The position numbers and the translations under genes were made by a program. The notes under the pieces were generated by a model. It saw nothing but the letters and a program-made list of their open reading frames with translations. It had not been told where the DNA came from and did no database searches. Shown here piece by piece: positions 53,830 through 62,245 of a DNA stretch of 64,000 nt (its first letter is position 1; every line of letters begins with the position of its first letter). The stretch comes from DATBGO01 sp963840095 (GTDB lineage: Bacteria; Actinomycetota; Actinomycetes; Streptosporangiales; Streptosporangiaceae): assembly GCA_963840095.1 (NCBI GenBank), contig CAWIXN010000014.1, forward strand, positions 186,001 to 250,000. The letters run 5' to 3'.

Positions 53830-55169
53830 GCCCGCGATTCACGCTGAATCTGGCCGAGGAACTCGGCGTTCGAAGCGGTCTCGCGGGTCTTGTCCAGGAG
53901 CAGCTCGATTGCCTGCTGGGCGTCGAGCTCGGCCAGCACCCGGCGGAGCCGGCCGGTGACCGCAAGTTCCTCGGCCGACATCAGCAAATCCTCCCGGCGG
54001 GTGCTGGAGGGCGTTACGTCGATGGCCGGGAAGATGCGCTTCTCGGCGAGGTCGCGGCGCAGCCGGAGTTCGGAGTTGCCGGTGCCCTTGAACTCCTCGA
54101 AGAACACGTCGTCCATCCGAGATCCGGTCTCCACCAGTGCGGTGGACAGGATGGTCAGGGAGCCGCCATTCTCGATGTTGCGGGCGGCGCCCAGGAATTT
54201 GCGCGGCGGGTAGAGGGCGCTGACCGCGACCCCGCCGGCCAGGATGCGGCTGTTTGCCGGGGCGGCCAGGTTGTAGGCGCGGCCGAGCCGGGTGATGGAG
54301 TCGAGGAGCACGACGACGTCGCGGCCCAGTTCGACCAGGCGCTTGGCCCGCTCGATGGCCAGTTCCGCGACCGCGATGTGCTCGGCCGCTGGCTGGTCGA
54401 AGGTGGCGCAGATGACCTCACCGCGCACCGATCGCCGCAGGTCGGTGACCTCCTCGGGCCGCTCGCCGACCAGCACCACCATCAGGTGGATCTCCGGGTG
54501 ATTAGCGGCGACAGCCGCGGCGATCGCCTGCAGCACCATGGTCTTGCCTGCCTTCGGCGGGGAGACGATCAGGCCGCGCTGGCCCTTGCCGATCGGGCTG
54601 ACCAGGTCGATGATCCGGGCCGTCGGTGAGCCGCCCGCCGACTCCAGGCGGAGGCGCTCATTCGGGTACAGCGGCGTCAGCTTGGCGAACTCGGGGCGAT
54701 CCTGGGCGTCGCCGGGGTCCCGGCCGTTGACAGCGTCGACGCTGGCCAGCACGGCGTTGGCCGCGGAGCCGGTGTTCGCCGCAGAGCCGTTCGCCGCGGA
54801 GCCGTTCGCCGCGGAGCCGTTCGCTGCAGAGCCGTTCGCTGCAGGGCCGGTGTTTGTTGCGGAGCGGTTCGTCCCGTAGCCGTTCTTCGCTGCCGTGCCG
54901 TTCTTCGCGGCGGAGCCGTTCTTGGCCGCCGCGCCGCCGGAACGGCCCTCCCGGGCGCTGCCCTCGACGTAATCACCTGCCCGCAGGCCGTATTGCCTGA
55001 GCAGGGCGACTGGCACCTGGATGTCGTGCCGGCCGCGCTGATAGCCGGAGACGCGGACGAACGCTGAGTTGCCGGCGACGTCCAGGATCCCCGATACGGG
55101 GATCGTCACGTTTTGGCGGGTTTCCGCGGTGCGCGGCGGGGCCGCGCGTGGTTCGGTAATGGTTGTCAT
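53796..55169 (-). CDS. rho: Transcription termination factor Rho, RhoN-less form with low-complexity insert
   Basis: 457 residues. Starts at ATG 55169 with GAAAGGA upstream. The first domain is the cold-shock-like RNA-binding fold (VSGILDVAGNSAFVRVSGYQ), without the usual N-terminal helical RhoN segment. A linker of about 60 residues (AAKNGSAAKNG, then NGSAANGSAANGSAANG repeats) separates it from the RecA-like domain with Walker A SPPKAGKTMVLQ, Walker B VVVLLDSITRLGRAYN and R-loop TGNSELRLRRDLAEKR. Actinobacterial Rho is often longer, with RhoN and a basic insert; this one may be a second Rho. Bicyclomycin-binding residues were not checked. Confidence 0.88.
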   Translation of the reverse strand: MTTITEPRAAPPRTAETRQNVTIPVSGILDVAGNSAFVRVSGYQRGRHDIQVPVALLRQYGLRAGDYVEGSAREGRSGGAAAKNGSAAKNGTAAKNGYGTNRSATNTGPAANGSAANGSAANGSAANGSAANTGSAANAVLASVDAVNGRDPGDAQDRPEFAKLTPLYPNERLRLESAGGSPTARIIDLVSPIGKGQRGLIVSPPKAGKTMVLQAIAAAVAANHPEIHLMVVLVGERPEEVTDLRRSVRGEVICATFDQPAAEHIAVAELAIERAKRLVELGRDVVVLLDSITRLGRAYNLAAPANSRILAGGVAVSALYPPRKFLGAARNIENGGSLTILSTALVETGSRMDDVFFEEFKGTGNSELRLRRDLAEKRIFPAIDVTPSSTRREDLLMSAEELAVTGRLRRVLAELDAQQAIELLLDKTRETASNAEFLGQIQRESRAHSRSSRTAFS

Positions 55170-55442
55170 GGGTTTCCTTTCGGGAGAAATGCCGTGGCTG
55201 GGCAGGTCATGGAAAGCGGTGCGCAGGCACAAGGGCAGGCCAGGAAAAACGCAGCGCTTAGTTAACGAAATTCGCGTGAGCACCCGCGATCAGGGTGCAG
55301 ACACCACCAGGGCCAAACCGGCACCTAGATAACCGCTCTACGTCAGTACCCGGGTCTTTCCGGGGACGGAGCCCTGCGAACCCTCTCGGCGAAAACCTGC
55401 CCAGCGAACGAGCCCGGCCCGTACGGGCGGGAAATCACCTAG
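55170..55442 (-). promoter_or_regulatory. Long rho 5' leader
   Basis: From the predicted start near 55442 to the ATG at 55169 is about 270 untranslated bases with several GC-rich hairpin-capable segments (cccgtacggg; ccccggaaagacccggg on the minus strand). Rho genes in many bacteria are autoregulated through such leaders. I do not recognise a known riboswitch class. Confidence 0.45.
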
Positions 55443-55448
55443 CCCGAC

Positions 55449-55477
55449 TATATACCGCAACACCGGAACAGTGGCAA
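55449..55477 (-). promoter_or_regulatory. rho promoter
   Basis: On the minus strand TTGCCA (55477-55472), a 17-base spacer and TATATA (55454-55449) match the consensus for the housekeeping sigma factor. Transcription should begin near 55442. Confidence 0.68.
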
Positions 55478-55558
55478 GTCATTCCCCGGTACCGGAGACT
55501 CATTCCCCGGCACCGGAGACCCGGCCCGATGCGACCGGCGCCACGGGGGCAGGTCACC

Positions 55559-55650
55559 GATCTGGTCGCTTCCCGGAAGGCCGATCTGGTCGCTTCCCGG
55601 AAGGCCGATCTGGTCGCTTCCCGGAAGGCCGATCTGGTCGCTTCCCGGTA
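55559..55650. repeat. 24-bp tandem repeat
   Basis: Three perfect units (55559-55582, 55583-55606, 55607-55630) starting gatctggtcgcttcccgg and a partial fourth ending in cccggtagc. No spacers differ, so it is not CRISPR. Possibly a strain-variable repeat. Confidence 0.85.
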
Positions 55651-55704
55651 GCTGGCGCGACGCCCGGAACCTCGCGCGGCCGCCCCGGCGCCCTGGCCGC
55701 GGCC

Positions 55705-55757
55705 TGATGGATGCGGGAATCGGTCAGGATTCCTCTGATAAATCCGGCAATTCATCA
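55705..55757. repeat. 53-bp palindromic element, copy B
   Basis: Matches copy A at 45451 in length and at the ends (tgatggatgcgggaatcggt opening, attcatca close) but the arms are less perfect. The opening and close can pair only partially. Two copies 10 kb apart indicate a repeated family, perhaps genome-wide. Confidence 0.6.
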
Positions 55758-56001
55758 GGTGGTGCGGCCGGTCCTCCCGGCCCGGCTGGTGACATCTGGA
55801 CCAGAGTGACACAAGCGGTTCTGGATACCAGGGTGGCGCTGGTGAGCAGCGGTGGGCGACGCCAGCGCAGCGCCGGACCGCCGCCGGTCAGCTTCCCCCC
55901 TCGGCGCGCTCGTTCTACCTGCAGGTTTCAGCCAGGTACCGAGACGCGAAGCGGGCGGCCATGGCTCGCTTGCCTAATCAGGTCCGGAATACTGTCGCTG
56001 C

Positions 56002-56670
56002 ATGAGCGAGCTGCTGCCGTTGTTTCCGCTTGGCACTGTGCTGTACCCGGGCCTGCTGCTGCCGTTGCACATCTTCGAGGAGCGGTACCTGCGGCTGGTC
56101 CGCGATCTGCAGGCCGGACCGCACCCGCAGCGGTTCGGCGTCATCGCCATCCGCAAGGGCCGCGAGACGGGCGTGGACGGCATCTCCGCGCTCTATGAGA
56201 TCGGCTGCACGGCGACGCTGCGCCAGGTAACCGAGCTTCCGGACGGCCGGTTCGATCTGATGACCGTCGGCACCCAGCGGTTCAGGCTCGCTGAGCTTGA
56301 CCAGTCGCAGCCTTACCTGCAGGCCCAGGTGGACCTGCTGCCTGAAGACAGCGGTGATGAGGCGGCCGCTGCCGGAGCGGCGCAGGCCGTGCAGGCGGCG
56401 TTCCGCGGCTACCTTGACGTGCTGGCCGCCCGGGGGGCAGCGGAGGTTAGCGTCAATGACCTGCCCGACGAGCCTGTGCTCCTTTCCTATCTGGTGGCCT
56501 CCTCGATGCTCATTGACCTCAGTGACAGGCAGGTGCTGCTGGCCGAGCCCGACGCCGTGCGCAGGCTGACGGCCGAGCGGGCGCTGCTGTCCAGGGAGAC
56601 AGCCATGCTGCGCTCGCTCGGCTCGGCCCCGGTGCCGGGCCTGCGGAATTCGCCTTACAACCCGAACTGA
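56002..56670 (+). CDS. LON N-terminal substrate-binding domain protein
   Basis: 222 residues consisting of the LAN/Lon N-domain: LPLFPLGTVLYPGLLLPLHI, FEERYLRLVRDLQAGPHP, FGVIAIRKGRETGV and the C-terminal helical part (LLSYLVASSMLIDLSDRQVL, LLAEPDAVRRL). No protease or AAA+ domain. Stand-alone proteins of this type are common in actinobacteria and their role is not known. ATG 56002 used. Confidence 0.88.
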   Translation: MSELLPLFPLGTVLYPGLLLPLHIFEERYLRLVRDLQAGPHPQRFGVIAIRKGRETGVDGISALYEIGCTATLRQVTELPDGRFDLMTVGTQRFRLAELDQSQPYLQAQVDLLPEDSGDEAAAAGAAQAVQAAFRGYLDVLAARGAAEVSVNDLPDEPVLLSYLVASSMLIDLSDRQVLLAEPDAVRRLTAERALLSRETAMLRSLGSAPVPGLRNSPYNPN

Positions 56671-56944
56671 CCAACTACGGACCGGACCGGGCCGGGCTGT
56701 AGCTGCGCCGCTGCGTTCAGGCGCGCAGCGCGACGGCAGAAACGCGGAATGCCAGCTGGGCGGCCCGAGCGGCGCCACCAACCCCGAGCAGCTCTTCGCC
56801 GTGGGCTACCCGGCTTGCATCCAGAGCGCGCTGGGTGTCGTCGGCCGCCGCCAGCATGTGGACACAAGTAACTCTCTGGTCGAGGCAGACGTCACCATCG
56901 GCACCATCGAGGGGGGCGGATACGGCCTGGCCGTCCGCGCCGGG

Positions 56945-58360
56945 CTAAACGGGCGGTGGCGAGGGCGAGGTCGGCGAGGGCGAGGGCGAGGTCGGCGACG
57001 GCGACGGAGAGGTCGGCGTGGGGGAGGGGGACGGCGAGGTCGGCCGGGGAGATGGCGAGGTCGGCGACGGAGTCGGCGAATGGTGCGTCGGGCGGGGAGA
57101 CGGCGATCCGCTGTCGTGCGTCGGCGCTGGCGAGGGGGACAGCGTGACGGGATACGTTCGCGGCACCGGCAGCACGCCGGCCGGGGCCGGGGACAGCCCG
57201 GGCACCTGGGGAACCTGAGTGCGCCCGTGATGGCGTGCTGGGCTGGTCCGGGCCGGGCGGGGTGAGACCGCTTCGGGCGAGCCCGGCGAGGACGCGGCCG
57301 GCGTGCCCCGCGCCCCCGCCGCCAGGTCAGCAGCGGTCCGGCCCGAGCCGGCCGATGGCGACGAGGCGAGCTTGCCGTACCAGGCACCCGCCCCGGCCAG
57401 AACGACGAGCAGTGCGGCCGCGGCCGCCATCGTCCGCCGTGAGATGCGCCGGGCGCCGGGCTGGTCAGGGAATCCGTCGGCGCCGAGCTGGCCGAGCCCG
57501 GGCACCCCGGGCGGGTAACCGCCGCGCCCGGTATCGGCCGCCGCCTTGACCTGCGGCCAGAGCCCGGCGGGGGCCGCCGCGACCGGCATGAGGCCGAGGA
57601 GTTCCGGGCCGAGGTCCCGGGTTCCCCGGCGCTCGGCGCACCGGTCACAGGAGCGGATGTGCGGAGTAAGCCTGCGCCGGAGCTGAGGGGTCAGCGGTGG
57701 CGAAGCCGGATCCCAGTCCCCGAAGAACCGCTCCAGCGTCGGGCAGGCGGCCCAGCCATAACCGACGCACACCACGGCGGCTACAGCGGCCGACTCCTCG
57801 AACCTGGTGCCCGCGCCCGACAGCAGGCCGCGGGCGCGGCGGGGGGAGACGCCGAGCACCGCGGCTAGCTCCGTCTCGTCGAAATCGTGCCGGAACGCGA
57901 GCCTGAGCATCTCCTGGTCGCGATCCGACAGCGCGTCCAGCGCCGCGTTCATGATGACGAGCGTCTCCGGATCGAGCATCCCGTCGCTCGCGTCAGGGGT
58001 CTCGAGGCTTGCGGTCTCGGCCTCCGCGGCGTCCGCCTGCTCCTGCGGCGACCGGCTGGGAGCGGCCGGGCCGGACTCGCGCGAAACCCCGTCCAGGCAA
58101 TGTCGGCGGGCGATCGAATACAGCCAAAGCCGGAGCCGGCGTGCGTCCTGCAGCTTGTCGATCTCCGCCCGGGCCGTGCTGAAGGTCTCCTGCACGGCCC
58201 GGGCGGCTGCCGCCGGGTCCCGCAGGAGGCCCTCGCAGTAATCAAACAAGTAGGCCATGTGCGTCTCGCGCACGCTCGCGAGCAGCTGCTGGCGGGTGCC
58301 GCGTGACTCGTCGGCCATGCGCCGGGCTCCGGTGGACCCGCCGCCGGATCCGACCGACAT
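56945..58360 (-). CDS. ECF sigma factor fused to zinc-finger, transmembrane helix and Pro-rich extracellular tail
   Basis: 471 residues from ATG 58360 (GGGAGGTCCC upstream). Sigma2 region (MAYLFDYCEGLLRDPAAAAR, LRLWLYSIARRHCLD), sigma4 (LDALSDRDQEMLRLAFRHDF, LAAVLGVSPRRARGLLSG), then ALERFFGDWDPA-like extension and an anti-sigma-type zinc finger (HIRSCDRCAERR, with H-x3-C-x2-C), a membrane helix (TMAAAAALLVVLAGAGAWYG) and a Ser/Pro/Thr-rich tail (SPSPTSPSPRPTSPSP). This resembles the actinobacterial ECF types with built-in regulatory extensions. The sigma part should be membrane-tethered. Release mechanism unknown. Confidence 0.85.
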   Translation of the reverse strand: MSVGSGGGSTGARRMADESRGTRQQLLASVRETHMAYLFDYCEGLLRDPAAAARAVQETFSTARAEIDKLQDARRLRLWLYSIARRHCLDGVSRESGPAAPSRSPQEQADAAEAETASLETPDASDGMLDPETLVIMNAALDALSDRDQEMLRLAFRHDFDETELAAVLGVSPRRARGLLSGAGTRFEESAAVAAVVCVGYGWAACPTLERFFGDWDPASPPLTPQLRRRLTPHIRSCDRCAERRGTRDLGPELLGLMPVAAAPAGLWPQVKAAADTGRGGYPPGVPGLGQLGADGFPDQPGARRISRRTMAAAAALLVVLAGAGAWYGKLASSPSAGSGRTAADLAAGARGTPAASSPGSPEAVSPRPARTSPARHHGRTQVPQVPGLSPAPAGVLPVPRTYPVTLSPSPAPTHDSGSPSPRPTHHSPTPSPTSPSPRPTSPSPSPTPTSPSPSPTSPSPSPTSPSPPPV

Positions 58361-58461
58361 GGGACCTCCCGTCCGGCTGCAGTTCCCCGGCGGAGACGGG
58401 CGCCATTGACTGTCACCTAACCTGCCAATATCTGGCCGCCCCCGCAAGACGTAGCAAGAGC

Positions 58462-60192
58462 CTATCTAGCGGCGGCGCCCGGCGGCCGATGACGTCCCGT
58501 CCCGGCCTCGAGCCTGCGCAGGGCCGTGACCAGCAGATCGACCTCGCTCCTGGTGTTGTACATGGCCAGCGAGGCCCGGACGGCCGACTCGAGTCCGTAG
58601 CGGCGCAGGATCGGCTGGGCGCAGTGATGGCCGGCCCGGACCGCAATTCCCTCCTTGTCGAGCGCCGAGCCTGTCTCCTCCGGGGAGCAGCCGTCGAGCA
58701 CGAACGTGAGCACGCTGGCCTTCTCCGGTGCCGTGCCGATCAGGCGCAGGCCAGGCACGCCCTGGAGCTGGCCGGTCGCGTAGCCGAGCAGGTCGTGCTC
58801 GTAGCGCGCGATGGCGACGATGCCAATCTTGCTGACGTAATCCAAGGCGGTGCCGAGCGCGACCGCGTCCGCGATGCTGCCCGTGCCTGCCTCATATCGT
58901 GCTGGCGGCTGCTGATAGGTGGTCCGTTCGAACGTGACGTCCCGGATCATGTTCCCGCCGCCTTGCCAGGGCGGCATGGTCTCGAGCACTTCCGGCTTGC
59001 CATACAGCACGCCGATGCCGGTCGGCGCGAACACCTTGTGCCCGGAGAACGCGTAGAAGTCGGCATCGAGCGCGGTTACATCGACGGGGAGGTGGGCGAT
59101 GGCCTGCGCCCCGTCGATGAGCACCCGGGCGCCGACCCGGTGCGCGGCCGCGGTGAGCTGGCCCACCGGCACGATCGTCCCCAGTACGTTGGACACGTGC
59201 GAGACCGCGACCAGGCGGGTGCGGTCAGTGAGCAGGCCGGTGTACGCTTCCAGGTCCACCTGGCCGTTCTCGCTGACCGGGATGATCTTCAGCTTCGCCC
59301 CGGTCTGCTCGGCGAGCTGCTGCCACGGCACGATGTTGGAGTGATGTTCCAGCTGCGAGATCACGATCTCGTCGTCCGGGTCGATGTAGCGCCGCCCCCA
59401 GGCCTGCGCGACCAGGTTGATCGCCTCGGTCGCGCCCCTGGTGAAGATGACGCTGTCCGCAGACGGCGCCCCGATGAAGCCGGCCACGGTCGCCCGCGCG
59501 CTCTCGTACGCGTCGGTCGCCCGGGCCGCGAGGGCATGCGCGGCGCGGTGGACGTTGGAGTTCTCATGGGCGTAGAAGTAGCCGAGCCGGTCAATGACAG
59601 CCTGCGGCTTCTGCGTGGTCGCCGCGTTGTCCAGCCATACGAGCTGCCGCCCGTTGATCTGCTCGCTCAGGATGGGGAACTGCCTGCGGATCGCTTCGAC
59701 ATAAAACGGCTGCGGCGGCCCGGCCGGGAACTCCGCCGCTGGTGCGGCGGCCGGCAGCGGGTAGTCGATGAAGTAATAGCTGGGCACCGAAGCCTCGCTG
59801 ATGCCCGGCAGCGCGAACGTGTGCCCCAGCCGGTCCGGCCTGGCCGCTGCGGGGCCAGGAAGCTGGCCGGCCGGCTGCACGGCAGAGACGGCCGTGGCCG
59901 GCTGCACGGCAGAGACGGCCGTGGCCGGCTGCACGGCAGAGACGGCCGTGGCCGGCTGTACGGCAGAGACGGCCGTGGCCGGCTCGACCGGCCAGGCCGC
60001 ACCGGCGGACTGGACGGCCGGGGAAATGTCGGGCTGGACGGGTGGCACCGGAGTGGCCAGCTGGACGGCCGGGGCCGGCTGGCCCGGCAAGGCGGCGAAG
60101 ATCTCGTTCGCCAGCCGGGTCAGCGTTGCCTCGTCGGGCAGCCACGCCGGGACGCCGCCCACGCCGTCACCGGTAGGTGTGGTCGTATTCAT
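58462..60192 (-). CDS. Family 2A encapsulin cargo: SufS-like cysteine desulfurase
   Basis: 576 residues. The first 150-170 residues form a disordered loading region: DEATLTRLANEIFAALPGQP, the conserved helix that docks on the shell, a Pro/Ala/Val linker with four 9-residue repeats (ATAVSAVQP) and YYFIDYPLPAA. The rest is a PLP enzyme of the SufS type: FYVEAIRRQFPILSEQINGR, LDNAATTQKPQAVIDRL, PLP Lys in FSGHKVFAPTGIGVLYG, and the catalytic Cys in VRAGHHCAQPILRR. It takes the sulfur of L-cysteine as persulfide; in characterised family 2A systems the product sulfur is stored in the shell. Starts 26 bases before the shell gene stop (coupled). ATG 60192 is preferred to 60210. Confidence 0.92.
   Translation of the reverse strand: MNTTTPTGDGVGGVPAWLPDEATLTRLANEIFAALPGQPAPAVQLATPVPPVQPDISPAVQSAGAAWPVEPATAVSAVQPATAVSAVQPATAVSAVQPATAVSAVQPAGQLPGPAAARPDRLGHTFALPGISEASVPSYYFIDYPLPAAAPAAEFPAGPPQPFYVEAIRRQFPILSEQINGRQLVWLDNAATTQKPQAVIDRLGYFYAHENSNVHRAAHALAARATDAYESARATVAGFIGAPSADSVIFTRGATEAINLVAQAWGRRYIDPDDEIVISQLEHHSNIVPWQQLAEQTGAKLKIIPVSENGQVDLEAYTGLLTDRTRLVAVSHVSNVLGTIVPVGQLTAAAHRVGARVLIDGAQAIAHLPVDVTALDADFYAFSGHKVFAPTGIGVLYGKPEVLETMPPWQGGGNMIRDVTFERTTYQQPPARYEAGTGSIADAVALGTALDYVSKIGIVAIARYEHDLLGYATGQLQGVPGLRLIGTAPEKASVLTFVLDGCSPEETGSALDKEGIAVRAGHHCAQPILRRYGLESAVRASLAMYNTRSEVDLLVTALRRLEAGTGRHRPPGAAAR
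59873..59980. repeat. 27-bp tandem repeat in the cargo loading region
   Basis: Four copies of ggctgcacggcagagacggc plus seven more bases (27 in all), last copy with one change (gta for gca), and a partial unit after. Minus-strand translation: nine residues, ATAVSAVQP. Expansion would lengthen the linker that links enzyme to shell. Confidence 0.85.
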
Positions 60193-61096
60193 GGAACTTG
60201 CCCACTTCAACCTTGTCGAGCACGGCCAGCGCGTCGGGCGTGAGCACCGCGAGCGAGCAGTACAGCGAGATCAGGTACGAGGAGATGGCGTTGCGGTTGA
60301 TGCCCATGAACCGTACCGACAGGCCGGGCCCGCGCTCGCCGGGCAGGCCGGGCTGGAAGAGGCCGACGACGCCCTGCCGGGCCTCGCCGGTTCGCAGCAG
60401 CAGGACCTGGGTCTGCCCCTTGACCAGCGGCACCTTGTCCGACGGGATCACGGGCAGGCCGCGCCAGGTGATGAACTGTGAGCCGTACAGGCTGACGGTC
60501 TCCGGCGGAACCCCGCGCCGGGTGCACTCCCGCCCGAAGGCGGCCACGGCGGCCGGATGGGTCAGGAAGAAGGCCGGTTCCTTCCAGACCTTCGTGATCA
60601 GCTCGTCGAAGTCGTCCGGGGTCGGCGGGCCGGCGATGGTGGAGATGCGCTGCCCGGCGGCGGTGTTGGCGATCATGCCGTAGTCCGGGTTGTTGATCAG
60701 CTCGCTCTCCTGGCGCTCCTTGATCGTCTCGATGGTCAGCCGCAGCTGCTCGCCGATCTGGTCGTACGGGCTGCTGTAGAGGTCGGAGACCCTGGTGTGG
60801 ATGTCGACCACGGTCGAGACCGAGCTGAGGAAGTACTCGCGCGGGTTCTCGTCATAGCCGACGTAGGTCTGCGGCAGCTCGGACTCGTCGCGCGGCGGGC
60901 AGGCGATCTCGACGTCTTCCGGGTGGATGACCCGGTTCAGCCGGTAGATACCCGCCTCGACCGGCACCCACTGCAGCAGGCGGGTCAGCCACCGGGGCGT
61001 GATCGTATCGAGCTGAGCGGTGGTCTTGGTGGCATTTGCCAGCTGGCGCGCTGCTGCGTCGCTGAGAGCCAGATGGATCTGGTCGTCGTTAGGCAT
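60167..61096 (-). CDS. Family 2A encapsulin shell protein
   Basis: 309-residue HK97-fold nanocompartment subunit. Matches the SrpI type: N-terminal arm SDAAARQLANATKTTAQLDT and PRWLTRLLQWVPVEAGIYRL, E-loop/P-domain with ENPREYFLSSVSTVVDIHTR, EQLRLTIETIKERQESELIN, and C-terminal VPLVKGQTQVLLLRTGEARQ with GLSVRFMGINRNAISSYLIS. No inserted cyclic-nucleotide-binding domain, so family 2A not 2B. The start at 61096 has aaaggg nine bases upstream, better than ATG 61114. First gene of a two-gene operon with its cargo. Expected to be a T=1 shell. Confidence 0.93.
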   Translation of the reverse strand: MPNDDQIHLALSDAAARQLANATKTTAQLDTITPRWLTRLLQWVPVEAGIYRLNRVIHPEDVEIACPPRDESELPQTYVGYDENPREYFLSSVSTVVDIHTRVSDLYSSPYDQIGEQLRLTIETIKERQESELINNPDYGMIANTAAGQRISTIAGPPTPDDFDELITKVWKEPAFFLTHPAAVAAFGRECTRRGVPPETVSLYGSQFITWRGLPVIPSDKVPLVKGQTQVLLLRTGEARQGVVGLFQPGLPGERGPGLSVRFMGINRNAISSYLISLYCSLAVLTPDALAVLDKVEVGKFHEYDHTYR

Positions 61097-61310
61097 GGCT
61101 TTTGCCCTTTCCATAGGTCGATACCATGGTTATGACGGCTTTTGTGCGGAAGGCAGGGCCAGAAGTCACTTTTTTCGGGGGGTATTGCAGGGATTAGCGG
61201 GACATGGGCCCCTGCCCCGAGCGGTGACGACCGGCGATCCTGCCTTCAGGACTGCCGGCGGCGCTTTGCCACAACGCGCGGCGCCGGCCAACGGAGGGAA
61301 GGGGCTGGCC
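61097..61310. promoter_or_regulatory. Divergent region between encapsulin and cysK
   Basis: 214 bases with promoters in both directions. A T/G-rich cacttttttcggggggt lies near 61168. I see no clean operator palindrome or consensus -35/-10 pair. Shared control of shell and cysteine synthesis is likely from position. Confidence 0.45.
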
Positions 61311-62243
61311 ATGAGGATCGCTGAGGACGTTACGGAGCTGATCGGGAACACGCCGCTGGTGCGCCTGCGGCGGGTGACCGACGACGCCGGCGCCCAGGTC
61401 GTGGCGAAGCTGGAGTCGTACAACCCGGCCCACAGCGTGAAGGACCGGATCGGCGTGGCGATGATCGACGCGGCTGAGCACGCCGGGCTGATCGGGCCGG
61501 ACACCGTCATCCTGGAGCCCACCAGCGGCAACACCGGAATCGCGCTGGCCATGGTCTGCGCGGCTCGTGGCTACAAATGTGTGCTGACGATGCCCGAGAC
61601 GATGAGCAAGGAACGGCGGCAGCTGCTGCGGGCCCTCGGCGCTGACCTGATCCTCACGCCCGGCCCCGACGGAATGCCCGGCGCCATCGCCAAGGCCGAC
61701 GAACTCGCCAAGAGCGACACGCGGTACTTCGTGCCGCAGCAGTTCGAGAATCCGGCCAACCCGGCGATCCACCGGGCGACCACCGCCGAGGAAGTCTGGC
61801 GGGACACCGACGGCGCCGTCGACATCTTCGTGTCCGGGGTAGGCACCGGCGGGACCATCACCGGCGTGGGCGAGATACTCAAGGAGCGCAAGCCATCAGT
61901 GCGGCTGGTCGCGGTCGAGCCCGCCGCCTCGCCGGTTCTGTCGGGAGGAAAGAAGGGACCCCACCCGATCCAGGGCATCGGAGCGGGCTTCGTTCCGGCC
62001 GTCCTCGACACCGACCTCATCGATGAGATCGTCACCGTCGGCAACGACGCCGCCTTCGAAACCGCCCGCCGGCTGGCCAAGGAGGAAGGCCTGCTCGTCG
62101 GCATCTCCTCCGGCGCCGCGGTCTGGGCCGCGGTCCAGCTGGCGCACCGTCCCGAGAACGCGGGCCAGCTGATCGTGGTCGTGGTGCCCGACTTCGGCGA
62201 GCGTTATCTCAGCACGCCGCTCTTCGCCGACCTCGGTGACTAG
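61311..62243 (+). CDS. cysK: Cysteine synthase A (O-acetylserine sulfhydrylase)
   Basis: 310-residue PLP enzyme making L-cysteine from O-acetylserine and sulfide. PLP Lys in NPAHSVKDRIG, substrate loop EPTSGNTGIALAMVC, phosphate-binding VSGVGTGGTITGVGEILK and C-terminal SSGAAVWAA. ATG 61311 with ggaggg upstream; a longer ORF overlaps the promoter of the encapsulin. The serine acetyltransferase follows after two bases. Supplies cysteine, the substrate of the encapsulated desulfurase. Confidence 0.93.
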   Translation: MRIAEDVTELIGNTPLVRLRRVTDDAGAQVVAKLESYNPAHSVKDRIGVAMIDAAEHAGLIGPDTVILEPTSGNTGIALAMVCAARGYKCVLTMPETMSKERRQLLRALGADLILTPGPDGMPGAIAKADELAKSDTRYFVPQQFENPANPAIHRATTAEEVWRDTDGAVDIFVSGVGTGGTITGVGEILKERKPSVRLVAVEPAASPVLSGGKKGPHPIQGIGAGFVPAVLDTDLIDEIVTVGNDAAFETARRLAKEEGLLVGISSGAAVWAAVQLAHRPENAGQLIVVVVPDFGERYLSTPLFADLGD

Positions 62244-62245
62244 CG

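Larger units (their letters stand above)
55480..56001. other. Repeat-rich intergenic stretch upstream of rho
   Basis: About 520 bases without a gene, between the rho promoter and the Lon-N gene. It holds two 21-base imperfect copies of a cattccccgg-type unit (55480-55521), the 24-base tandem repeat at 55559, and palindromic element copy B at 55705. I see no coding frame; promoter of the next gene must lie in its last part. Confidence 0.5.

Noticed and set aside
55170..55442. Rho leader as a riboswitch
   Set aside because: I could not match it to any aptamer consensus known to me; kept only as an untranslated leader.
55559..55650. 24-base repeat array considered as CRISPR
   Set aside because: Units directly adjoin without spacers and no cas genes are near.
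58303..60243. Plus-strand ORF opposite the cysteine desulfurase
   Set aside because: Repeat-derived Arg/Gly sequence; shadow of the encapsulin cargo gene.
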